A stretch of DNA of 64,000 bases, taken from assembly GCF_009764645.1 (NCBI RefSeq), contig NZ_RWIM01000081.1, positions 55,442-119,441 of the forward strand, in the 5' to 3' direction. Source of the DNA: Pseudomonas sp. PB106. Its GTDB lineage: Bacteria; Pseudomonadota; Gammaproteobacteria; Pseudomonadales; Pseudomonadaceae. Shown here piece by piece: positions 57,070 through 64,000 of this stretch. The notes below the pieces were generated by a model. It did no database searches and was not told where the DNA came from. It saw only the letters and a list, made by a program, of their open reading frames with translations. The position numbers were made by a program, and so were the translations under genes. Position 1 is the stretch's first letter. Every line of letters begins with the position of its first letter.

Positions 57070-58161
57070 TTATTCGGAGGGCACGTATTCTACAACTTCC
57101 AGATCGAAACCGGATATCGCATTAAATTTCATTGGCGCCGACATCAGGCGCATTTTGCGTACCCCGAGGTCACGCAGGATCTGGGAACCGGCACCGACGA
57201 TGCTGTAGGTGGTCGGTTTTTTCGGTGCAGGCTGATCACCGGTTTCACGGATATGCGCCAGCAGCACGTCGCCGTCGAGCGGGTGACCGAGCAACAGCAC
57301 CACGCCGCTGCCGGCCTCGGCAACCGCAGCCATGGCGGCGCGCAGGCTCCAGCGGCCCGGTTGTTTGACCATCAGCAAGTCGCGCAGCGGGTCCATGTTG
57401 TGCACACGAACCAGCGTTGGCTCTTCGGCGCACACGGTGCCCAGGGTCAGCGCCATGTGCACGTCGCCTTCCACCGAATCACGATAGGTCACCAGGTTGA
57501 ATTGGCCCAGTTCACTGTCCAGTGGCTGCTCGGCAATCCGCTGAACGGTACGTTCGTGGATCATCCGGTAGTGAATCAGGTCGGCGATGGTGCCGATCTT
57601 GATGTTGTGCTCAGCGGCGAACGCCTCCAGTTCGGCGCGACGGGACATGGTGCCGTCGTCGTTCATCACTTCGCAGATCACGCCGCTCGGTTCGAAACCG
57701 GCCATGCGCGCGAGGTCGCAAGCGGCTTCGGTGTGGCCGGCGCGAGCGAGGGTGCCGCCGGCCTGAGCCATCAGCGGGAAGATGTGGCCCGGGCTGACGA
57801 TGTCTTCAGCCTTGGCATCCTTGGCAGCAGCCGCTTGCACGGTGCGTGCACGGTCGGCGGCGGAGATGCCGGTGGTCACGCCTTCGGCCGCTTCGATCGA
57901 GACGGTGAACTTGGTGCCGAAACCGGAACCGTTGCGCGGTGCCATCAGTGGCAGCTTCAACAGTTCGCAGCGCTCGCGGCTCATCGGCATGCAGATCAGG
58001 CCACGGGCGTGCTTGGCCATGAAGTTGATGTGTTCGGCCTGGCAGCATTCGGCGGCCATGATCAGGTCGCCTTCGTTCTCGCGGTCTTCGTCATCCATGA
58101 GGATGACCATCTTGCCTTGGCGGATGTCTTCAACCAGTTCTTCGATGCTATTGAGCGCCAC
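57070..58161 (-). CDS. ribBA: DHBP synthase fused to a degenerate GTP cyclohydrolase II domain
   Basis: The 363-residue protein has an N-terminal dihydroxybutanone-phosphate synthase (DDEDRENEGDL, then SPGHIFPL and GHTEAACDLARM) covering about 1-200. Its C-terminal half follows the GTP cyclohydrolase II fold but lacks the zinc cysteines (RVHNMDPLRDLL stands where [12 protein letters not shown] is in RibA) and the RQEGRGIGL motif. Only the RibB reaction is therefore expected. This arrangement is known in several proteobacteria. Confidence 0.95.
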   Translation of the reverse strand: MALNSIEELVEDIRQGKMVILMDDEDRENEGDLIMAAECCQAEHINFMAKHARGLICMPMSRERCELLKLPLMAPRNGSGFGTKFTVSIEAAEGVTTGISAADRARTVQAAAAKDAKAEDIVSPGHIFPLMAQAGGTLARAGHTEAACDLARMAGFEPSGVICEVMNDDGTMSRRAELEAFAAEHNIKIGTIADLIHYRMIHERTVQRIAEQPLDSELGQFNLVTYRDSVEGDVHMALTLGTVCAEEPTLVRVHNMDPLRDLLMVKQPGRWSLRAAMAAVAEAGSGVVLLLGHPLDGDVLLAHIRETGDQPAPKKPTTYSIVGAGSQILRDLGVRKMRLMSAPMKFNAISGFDLEVVEYVPSE

Positions 58162-58193
58162 AAGGCACCCCCCTTCTTTCGAAATTTAGAGCT

Positions 58194-58859
58194 TCAGGAT
58201 TTGAGGTAGCCGTTTTGGGCCAGAAAGCTTTCGGTGATGGTGCCGCCGGATGCCGACTCTGCGGCTTTGTCGCCCAAAAGCAGACGCTCCAGATAGCGCG
58301 CCAGCAAATCGACTTCCAGATTCACCCGGCGACCTGGCTTGTACGACGCCATGATGGTTTCGCTCAGGGTGTGCGGAATGATCGTCAGCATGAACTCGGC
58401 GCCATCGACTTCGTTCACGGTCAGGCTGGTGCCGTCGACGGTGATCGAGCCTTTATGGGCGATGTACTTGGCCAGTTCCTTCGGCGCGCGGATGCGAAAC
58501 TCCACGGCGCGGGCATTGTCGGAACGCGAGACGATTTCGCCGACACCGTCGACGTGGCCGCTGACCAGATGTCCGCCGAGACGGGTGGTCGGGGTCAGGG
58601 CTTTTTCCAGATTGACCGGGCTGCCGCTTTTCAGGTCATTCATGGCGGTGCAGTCGAGGGTTTCGCGGCTGACGTCGGCAGCGAAGCCGTCGCCCGGCAG
58701 CTCAACCGCCGTCAGGCAGACGCCGTTGACCGCGATGCTGTCGCCGAGTTTGACGTCGCTCAGGTCGAGCTTGCCGGTGGCGACGTGGACCCGCACATCA
58801 CCGCCCTTTGGGGTCAATGCGCGGATACTGCCGATGGATTCGATGATGCCGGTAAACAT
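58194..58859 (-). CDS. ribE: Riboflavin synthase, alpha chain
   Basis: The 221-residue protein has two lumazine-binding repeats: MFTGIIESIG with GHLVSGHVDG and, in the second half, another barrel starting VDGTSLTVNEV. It makes riboflavin from two lumazine molecules. It lies between ribD and ribBA in the operon. Confidence 0.96.
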   Translation of the reverse strand: MFTGIIESIGSIRALTPKGGDVRVHVATGKLDLSDVKLGDSIAVNGVCLTAVELPGDGFAADVSRETLDCTAMNDLKSGSPVNLEKALTPTTRLGGHLVSGHVDGVGEIVSRSDNARAVEFRIRAPKELAKYIAHKGSITVDGTSLTVNEVDGAEFMLTIIPHTLSETIMASYKPGRRVNLEVDLLARYLERLLLGDKAAESASGGTITESFLAQNGYLKS

Positions 58860-58906
58860 GGGGTTCTCCTTGAGAACTGGGCCAGCGCTAACGCGATGGC
58901 CGGGAA

Positions 58907-60040
58907 TTATACGCTCGCCGATGGCACAGGGACGGCAGTGACTCGCCAGTCATCGCCCACCGCACGAATTTCAGTGATTTTCAGCTCCGGGGCATCCTTC
59001 ATATGGGCCAGCGGCCAGTCCAGCAATGGACGCGCCGTGGAACCGAGGAACTTGCCGGCGATGAAGATCACGAACTCGTCTACCAGACCGAGCTGAGCAA
59101 AAGCGCCGGCCAATCGCGGCCCGGCCTCGACCAGCACCTCGTTGACGCCACGGCCAGCCAGTTCGATCAGCAATTGATGCAGATCGACCTGACCGTCATC
59201 ACCTGGCACGATCAGGCATTCCGGGCCGTGAGCGTATTGCTCTTCGATCGCGACACACGTGGCGACCAACGCCGGGCCAGCCTTGAAGAACGGCGCATCG
59301 AGCGGCACCCGCAGGCGTCCGTCGATCAGCACACGCAATGGCGGACGGCTCATGGCCAGCGCGGTTTGCTCGCTGTCCATACCGAGTTCGTCAGCACGAA
59401 CAGTCAAACGCGCGCCATCGGCCAGCACGGTGTCAGCACCGGTCAGCACCACGGCGGCCTGAGCGCGCAAACGCTGAACCGCAGAGCGCGCGGCCGGGCC
59501 GGTGATCCATTGGCTCTCGCCGTTTTCCATCGCCGTGCGCCCGTCGAGGCTCATGGCCAACTTGACCCGCACGAACGGCAAGCCGTGTTCCATGCGCTTC
59601 AGAAAACCCTGATTGAGCTTTCGCGCCTCGGCTTCGAGCACACCACTTTCAGTGGCGATGCCGGCATCAGCCAGACGCTGCAAACCACGCCCGGCGACTT
59701 GCGGATTTGGATCACGCATCGCTGCGACCACTCGACCGACACCGGCATTCACCAGTGCATCGGCGCACGGCGGTGTGCGGCCATGGTGGCTGCACGGCTC
59801 GAGGGTCACGTAAGCGGTGGCGCCACGGGCGAGTTCGCCGGCGACGCGCAGCGCATGGACTTCGGCGTGCGGTTCGCCGGCGCGTTCATGCCAGCCTTCG
59901 CCGACAATCTGCCCATCGCGCACCACTACACAGCCGACCCGAGGATTGGGGTGCGTGGTGTAGTGACCTTTGCGCGCCAGCTCCAGCGCACGCGCCATGA
60001 AGTGGGCGTCGAGGATGGCCTGCTCGGCGACGGCGGTCAT
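58907..60040 (-). CDS. ribD: Bifunctional riboflavin deaminase/reductase
   Basis: The 377-residue protein has an N-terminal deaminase with zinc motifs HAEV and [11 protein letters not shown] and a C-terminal reductase ([24 protein letters not shown]). It carries out the second and third steps of the pathway. Its ATG overlaps the nrdR stop (ATGA). No FMN riboswitch was seen before it. Confidence 0.96.
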   Translation of the reverse strand: MTAVAEQAILDAHFMARALELARKGHYTTHPNPRVGCVVVRDGQIVGEGWHERAGEPHAEVHALRVAGELARGATAYVTLEPCSHHGRTPPCADALVNAGVGRVVAAMRDPNPQVAGRGLQRLADAGIATESGVLEAEARKLNQGFLKRMEHGLPFVRVKLAMSLDGRTAMENGESQWITGPAARSAVQRLRAQAAVVLTGADTVLADGARLTVRADELGMDSEQTALAMSRPPLRVLIDGRLRVPLDAPFFKAGPALVATCVAIEEQYAHGPECLIVPGDDGQVDLHQLLIELAGRGVNEVLVEAGPRLAGAFAQLGLVDEFVIFIAGKFLGSTARPLLDWPLAHMKDAPELKITEIRAVGDDWRVTAVPVPSASV

Positions 60041-60501
60041 TCTTTCACCGGTTCGCGGGCGAGGCGGTCGATCTCTTCGCGGAATTCGTTGAGGTCCTGG
60101 AAGCGCTTGTACACCGACGCGAAGCGGATGTAGGCGACTTCATCAAGCTTCTGCAATTCAGCCATGACCAGTTCGCCGACCACGAGGGATTTGACCTCGC
60201 GTTCGCCGGTGGCGCGCAGCTTGTGCTTGATGTGAACCAGAGAGGACTCGAGGCGCTCGACGCTCACCGGACGTTTCTCCAGCGCGCGTTGCATGCCGGC
60301 GCGGAGTTTTTCTTCGTCGAACGGTTGGCGGCTGCCGTCGGTTTTGATCAGGCGCGGCAACACCAGTTCGGCCGTCTCGAACGTCGTGAAACGCTCGCCG
60401 CAGGCCAGGCATTCACGCCGGCGGCGCACCTGTTCGCCCTCGGCGACCAGACGCGAGTCGATGACCTTGGTGTCGTTGGCACCGCAGAAGGGACAGTGCA
60501 T
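60037..60501 (-). CDS. nrdR: Ribonucleotide reductase repressor NrdR
   Basis: The 154-residue protein has the zinc ribbon MHCPFCG...CLACGERF and an ATP-cone ([18 protein letters not shown]). It represses nrd genes according to nucleotide state. The ATG at 60501 gives the standard N-terminus. It heads the riboflavin operon. Confidence 0.96.
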   Translation of the reverse strand: MHCPFCGANDTKVIDSRLVAEGEQVRRRRECLACGERFTTFETAELVLPRLIKTDGSRQPFDEEKLRAGMQRALEKRPVSVERLESSLVHIKHKLRATGEREVKSLVVGELVMAELQKLDEVAYIRFASVYKRFQDLNEFREEIDRLAREPVKE

Positions 60502-60629
60502 GGTGGCTGGCAACAAAAAAAGGGAGGGCCATGGTAGCGCATCCCGGTGGCAAGACAAGCCATAGGGTTTGCGGTATACAGAACGGCATGATCGTTTGAT
60601 CCATGGATTTCATTTTGCCGGAGCATCCA

Positions 60630-61094
60630 ATGCCGTTACGTCCGCTCGTTTTGCTCAGTCTTTTCAGCCTGCTGGTGGCCTGTGGCAGCGATGCGCCCAA
60701 GCCTCAGCCACCAACGCCCGGCCCTGCGCCACAACAGGCGCAGAAAAAAGCCAAAGAGGCCGCCGAGCTTGGCCCGCTGCCGGCCTATCAACGCGAGCTG
60801 AGCGGCACCCTGCAAGGCGTGCCGGCCGGTGCCGAAGTCGAACTGGCGCTGCTGGTGATCGATGCAAAGGATCGCCCGCAGCAATTGCTCGCCAGTTCCA
60901 GCCTGATCGGCAACAACCAGATCCTGCCGTTCCGCCTGCGCTTCAACCCGGACGCCTTCCCTGCCGGTGCGCGGGTTGAGTTGCGTGGCCGCGCCAGCCA
61001 GTCCGGCCAGTTGATCCTGCATCTGCCGTCGCAGACCATCACCCAGCCAACCACCCAGGCGCTGGGCCAGCTGCAATTTGTCAAAGCACCATGA
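60630..61094 (+). CDS. YbaY-family lipoprotein
   Basis: The 154-residue protein has a lipobox (LSLLVAC, Cys about residue 16), a Pro/Gln-rich linker and a small beta domain (ELSGTLQGVPAGAEVELALLVID) of the YbaY type. It should be attached to an outer or inner membrane by lipid. GGAG precedes the ATG. It overlaps the methyltransferase gene by four bases. Confidence 0.8.
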   Translation: MPLRPLVLLSLFSLLVACGSDAPKPQPPTPGPAPQQAQKKAKEAAELGPLPAYQRELSGTLQGVPAGAEVELALLVIDAKDRPQQLLASSSLIGNNQILPFRLRFNPDAFPAGARVELRGRASQSGQLILHLPSQTITQPTTQALGQLQFVKAP

Positions 61095-61747
61095 ATGCAC
61101 CGCTCGACCTGCAACAGGCGTTAGGTGAATTGCTCGGAGACGCCAGACTCAAGGTCTGTGCGTTGCCCGACACCGATTTGCGGCTGTGGCTGATCGATGG
61201 CGACAACATGCATCGCCAATTCAGTCAGGACGAAATCCAGCGAATTCTGCATGAGCCACCGTATTGGGGTTTCTGCTGGGCCAGCGGTCTGGCGGTGGCG
61301 CGCTATCTGGCAGAGTTTCCCGAGTGGGTGCGCGGTAAACGCGTGCTGGATTTCGGTGCCGGTTCCGGGATTGCCGGGATCGCAGCGGTGAAGGCCGGAG
61401 CGCTGGAAGTGGTGGCCTGCGATCTCGATCCGCTGGCGATTTCCGCGTGCAGGGCGAATGCCGCGCTGAATAATGTCGAGATGAGCTATTCGACGGATTT
61501 CTTTGCCGAGGCCGATCGGTTCGATCTGATTCTGGTGGCGGATGTGTTGTATGACCGGGCCAATCTGCCCTTGCTCGATGCGTTTTTAAGCCGTGGGCGA
61601 GAAGCATTGGTGGCGGATTCGCGGGTGCGGGATTTTCGCCATCCGTTGTATGAGCGAATTGAAATGCTTGAGGCGATGACATTGCCGGATCTGGCCGAGC
61701 CTGAGGAATTTCGGCATGTCAGCCTTTACCATGCGCGGCGTGACTAA
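61091..61747 (+). CDS. Class I SAM-dependent methyltransferase
   Basis: The 218-residue protein has the AdoMet motif VLDFGAGSGIAGIAAVKAG and the motif-IV-like DLILVADVLYD. It resembles the ETFB-lysine/nicotinamide N-methyltransferase-like group (PPYWGFCWASGLAVARYL). The substrate is likely a protein but is not fixed by sequence. Confidence 0.85.
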   Translation: MNAPLDLQQALGELLGDARLKVCALPDTDLRLWLIDGDNMHRQFSQDEIQRILHEPPYWGFCWASGLAVARYLAEFPEWVRGKRVLDFGAGSGIAGIAAVKAGALEVVACDLDPLAISACRANAALNNVEMSYSTDFFAEADRFDLILVADVLYDRANLPLLDAFLSRGREALVADSRVRDFRHPLYERIEMLEAMTLPDLAEPEEFRHVSLYHARRD

Positions 61748-61750
61748 AAG

Positions 61751-61828
61751 CTTCGCGAGCAAGCTCGCTCCCACAGGGGTTTTGTAAACGACACAGATCC
61801 AATGTGGGAGCGAGCTTGCTCGCGAAGG
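61751..61828. repeat. REP-like inverted pair
   Basis: Inverted CTTCGCGAGCAAGCTCGC units lie between the methyltransferase and the co-chaperone genes. Confidence 0.8.
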
Positions 61829-61926
61829 CGTCCGCCCATACAACACACATCTCAAAGGCTGACCGCTTCCGGCCACCCCCCGCCAAGCCGTATAGTTGCC
61901 CCATCCACGCTTTGACGAGATCCCCC

Positions 61927-62799
61927 ATGAGTGAGCAAACGCCGTACATCTTCGACGCCACGACTGCCGATTTCGACCAGTCGGTGATCGAGGCTTCTTT
62001 CAACAAACCGGTGCTGGTGGATTTCTGGGCCGAATGGTGTGCGCCGTGCAAGGCGTTGATGCCGATGCTGCAAGGCATCGCCGAGAGCTATCAGGGCGAG
62101 TTGCTGCTGGCCAAGGTCAACTGCGACATCGAGCAGGACATCGTCGCCCGTTTCGGCATTCGCAGCCTGCCGACCGTGGTGCTGTTCAAGGACGGTCAAC
62201 CGGTCGACGGTTTTGCCGGTGCACAACCGGAATCCGCCGTGCGCGCCCTGCTTGAACCGCATGTGCAGATGCCGCCGCCGGCCGCGGCCGATCCGTTCGA
62301 GCAGGCGCAGGCGTTGTTCGATGACGGTCGCTACGCGGATGCCGAAGCGGCGCTGGTGGTGATGCTCAACGAAGACAACACCAATGCCAAGGCGCTGATT
62401 CTCTATGCCCGTTGCCTGACTGAACGCGGCGAACTGGGCGAAGCGCAGGCCGTGCTCGACGCGGTCAAAAGCGATGAGCACAAAGCCGCGCTGGCCGGTG
62501 CCAAGGCGCAGATTCAGTTCCTCGGCCTGGCGCGTGATCTGCCGGATGCTGCCGATCTGAAAAGCCGTCTGGCGCAGAATCCTCAGGACGATGAAGCGGT
62601 GTATCAACTGGCGATCCAGCAATTGGCTCGCCAGCAGTATGAAGCGGCGCTGGATGCACTACTGAAGCTGTTTATCCGCAACCGCAGCTACAGCGAAGGT
62701 TTGCCGCACAAAACCTTGCTGCAGGTGTTCGAGTTGCTGGGCAATGATCATCCGCTGGTCAGCGCTTACCGCCGCAAAATGTTTGCGGCGCTGTACTAA
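61927..62799 (+). CDS. cnoX: Thioredoxin-TPR co-chaperone CnoX/YbbN
   Basis: The 290-residue protein has an N-terminal thioredoxin domain with the intact redox motif WCAPC (about 38-42) and a C-terminal TPR part (about 125-290). In E. coli CnoX holds clients for GroEL and DnaK after bleach stress. The E. coli protein lacks the CxxC pair, whereas this one keeps it, so it may also reduce disulfides. The ATG at 61927 is chosen by the thioredoxin boundary. Confidence 0.92.
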   Translation: MSEQTPYIFDATTADFDQSVIEASFNKPVLVDFWAEWCAPCKALMPMLQGIAESYQGELLLAKVNCDIEQDIVARFGIRSLPTVVLFKDGQPVDGFAGAQPESAVRALLEPHVQMPPPAAADPFEQAQALFDDGRYADAEAALVVMLNEDNTNAKALILYARCLTERGELGEAQAVLDAVKSDEHKAALAGAKAQIQFLGLARDLPDAADLKSRLAQNPQDDEAVYQLAIQQLARQQYEAALDALLKLFIRNRSYSEGLPHKTLLQVFELLGNDHPLVSAYRRKMFAALY

Positions 62800-62802
62800 G
62801 CC

Positions 62803-63162
62803 TTACTCGATCCAGCTGTAGAGCGGCGTATCCCCGCCGCTCACCACTTTCACCTCCGAGCTATGGCGCAAACGCACCAGCAAGCGTTTGCCCGCCGCCG
62901 CACTGCCGGTCAGCTCTTCGAGCTGATCGAGCAGATCGGGCCCGCTGAGTTGGCCGGCCTTGCGCAACAGATCCTTCGCCACCTGCCACAACGCATCGTC
63001 CTGATTCAGCGGTTTTGCCGCTGGCATCGACGCGGCGACCTCAGGTTGGGCAATCGGTGCCTGCGCATTCAGCGCCGAACCGAGCTTCGCCCAGTCGCTG
63101 TCATCCAGTTCAACAGTCAAATCCACCGGCATGTCGCCGACGGTTCCGCGTATCCGCAACAT
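62803..63162 (-). CDS. Conserved hypothetical protein
   Basis: The 119-residue protein starts MLRIRGTVGDMPVDLTVELD after AGGAG. It has a short beta N-terminus, a Pro/Ala linker and a helical C-terminal half. No domain is recognised. It is convergent with cnoX, three bases apart. Confidence 0.65.
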   Translation of the reverse strand: MLRIRGTVGDMPVDLTVELDDSDWAKLGSALNAQAPIAQPEVAASMPAAKPLNQDDALWQVAKDLLRKAGQLSGPDLLDQLEELTGSAAAGKRLLVRLRHSSEVKVVSGGDTPLYSWIE

Positions 63163-63248
63163 TGAGTTCGCTCCTGCACATTTCTGACCTGCATGCTCCC
63201 ACGGGACTTGTGCAACGCCAAGCGCACGGGCAAACTCTGCGGACTTTC

Positions 63249-63266
63249 GTTATAAGATTACATAAC
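63249..63266. promoter_or_regulatory. Zur-box-like palindrome
   Basis: GTTATAAGATTACATAAC is a near-perfect palindrome of the type bound by the zinc repressor Zur (outer GTTAT/ATAAC). It lies 32 bases before the DUF2796 gene, over its likely promoter. Confidence 0.7.
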
Positions 63267-63297
63267 AAACTCTTCACTTTACTTCCCGGAGACCACC

Positions 63298-63897
63298 ATG
63301 CGTCGTCTGCTGCTTGCTTTGCCGTTTGCCCTGTTGCCGCTGGCCATCGCCCATGCCGCCGAGGAGCATGACCACGATCACGACCATGAACACGGCAGCC
63401 TCGGCGCGCATGAACACGGCGTCGGTCGTCTCAACGCGGCGTTGGATGGCCAGACGCTGGAGCTGGAGCTGGAAAGCCCGGCGATGAACCTGGTCGGCTT
63501 CGAACACGCCGCCACCAGCGATGCCGACAAGGCCAAGGTCGCCGCTGCCCGCGCGCAACTGGAAAACCCGCTGGTGCTGTTCAGCCTGCCGGCGGCGGCA
63601 GGTTGCAAGGTCGCCCGCCAGGAACTCGAGAGCCCGCTGTTCGGCGCCAAACCGGATGCCGACAATCATGACGACGCTGAAGCCGACAAGGACGGCCATG
63701 AGCATCACCACGACCACAGCGAAATCCACGCGCACTACCAATTCACCTGCGCCACCCCGGGTGCGCTGAAGACCCTGGATCTGGCGAACGTCTTCAAGAC
63801 CTTCCCGGCCACGCAGAAAATTCAGGTACAACTGATCAGCGCCAGCGGCCAGCAAGGTACCGAAGTGACGGCCAAGGCTGCTGCCCTGAAATTCTGA
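63298..63897 (+). CDS. DUF2796 (ZrgA-like) periplasmic zinc-binding protein
   Basis: The 199-residue protein has a signal peptide (about 1-20) and two His/Asp clusters (HDHDHDHEH near residue 25 and HEHHHDHSEIHAH near 140) framing a small beta domain. ZrgA, a member of the family, helps zinc uptake in Vibrio. The Zur-like box upstream supports a zinc role. Partner genes, if any, lie beyond the window. Confidence 0.85.
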   Translation: MRRLLLALPFALLPLAIAHAAEEHDHDHDHEHGSLGAHEHGVGRLNAALDGQTLELELESPAMNLVGFEHAATSDADKAKVAAARAQLENPLVLFSLPAAAGCKVARQELESPLFGAKPDADNHDDAEADKDGHEHHHDHSEIHAHYQFTCATPGALKTLDLANVFKTFPATQKIQVQLISASGQQGTEVTAKAAALKF

Positions 63898-63936
63898 TTC
63901 CATCGAAAAGCCCCCGGTGATCCACCGCGATCCAAT

Positions 63937-64000
63937 GTAGGAGCTGCCGAAGGCTGCGATCTTTTGATCTTGACTTCCAAGAAGATCAAAAGATCGCAGC
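63937..64000. repeat. REP-like inverted pair at the window end
   Basis: Inverted GTAGGAGCTGCCGAAGGC/CGATCTTTTGATC unit, cut by the window edge; same type as 2891-2974. Confidence 0.75.

Overview
The window looks like chromosome of a fluorescent pseudomonad (Pseudomonas fluorescens complex). It is GC-rich and carries the family's usual REP-like intergenic inverted repeats (cores GTGGGAGCTGGCTTGCC or GTAGGAGCTGCCGAAGGC, then CGATCTTTTGATC). The gene orders exaC-eat-eutBC, xseB-ispA-dxs and nrdR-ribD-ribE-ribBA-ribH-nusB-thiL-pgpA are typical of Pseudomonas. This assignment comes from gene content and repeats only; no database search was possible.

Layout. (1) 1-8.2 kb, core chromosome: ethanolamine catabolism (aldehyde dehydrogenase exaC, permease eat, ammonia-lyase eutBC) with a good sigma-54 promoter before eat, then a GNAT acetyltransferase, a DedA protein, the MtfA-type peptidase and ppa. 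(2) 8.4-9.4 kb: an S24-type repressor and a possible small RNA ending in a hairpin terminator. (3) 9.41-35.57 kb: a 26-kb integrated island bounded by direct repeats of about 34 bp that coincide with that terminator. At its right end is a P4-type tyrosine integrase. Inside are a type I restriction-modification operon with an embedded YhcG-type nuclease (hsdM-hsdS-DUF1016-hsdR), an orphan 3' half of a tRNA-Arg gene (an old attachment site), a DUF2971 gene, a serine recombinase, a cluster of five exported DUF1254/DUF1214 paralogues around an outer-membrane beta-barrel protein, and a phage-satellite-like replication module (AlpA regulator, Toprim primase, DUF3987 protein, TubC-docking-like protein and small partners). 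(4) 35.85-46.03 kb: a six-gene minus-strand operon for a periplasmic YfaS-type alpha-2-macroglobulin and its partners (two DUF2135 proteins, DUF2138, DUF1175, DUF2300). (5) 46.4-49.5 kb: xseB-ispA-dxs. (6) 49.7-54.5 kb: a BtuB-like TonB receptor, a BtuF-like binding protein, a small membrane protein, ribA and a periplasmic solute-binding protein. (7) 54.5-60.5 kb: the riboflavin/thiamine operon headed by nrdR. (8) 60.6-64 kb: a YbaY-like lipoprotein, a methyltransferase, the CnoX/YbbN co-chaperone, a small hypothetical protein and a DUF2796 zinc-linked periplasmic protein behind a Zur-box-like palindrome.

How the parts fit. The ethanolamine enzymes need adenosylcobalamin, and the BtuB/BtuF-like genes may supply it. 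The riboflavin operon carries a RibBA whose GTP cyclohydrolase half lacks the zinc cysteines, so the separate ribA at 52.9 kb is expected to do that step. On the island the restriction system is ordinary defence cargo. The DUF1254/DUF1214 set, with duplicated promoters and leaders, is the least explained part and the best candidate for an undescribed envelope system.
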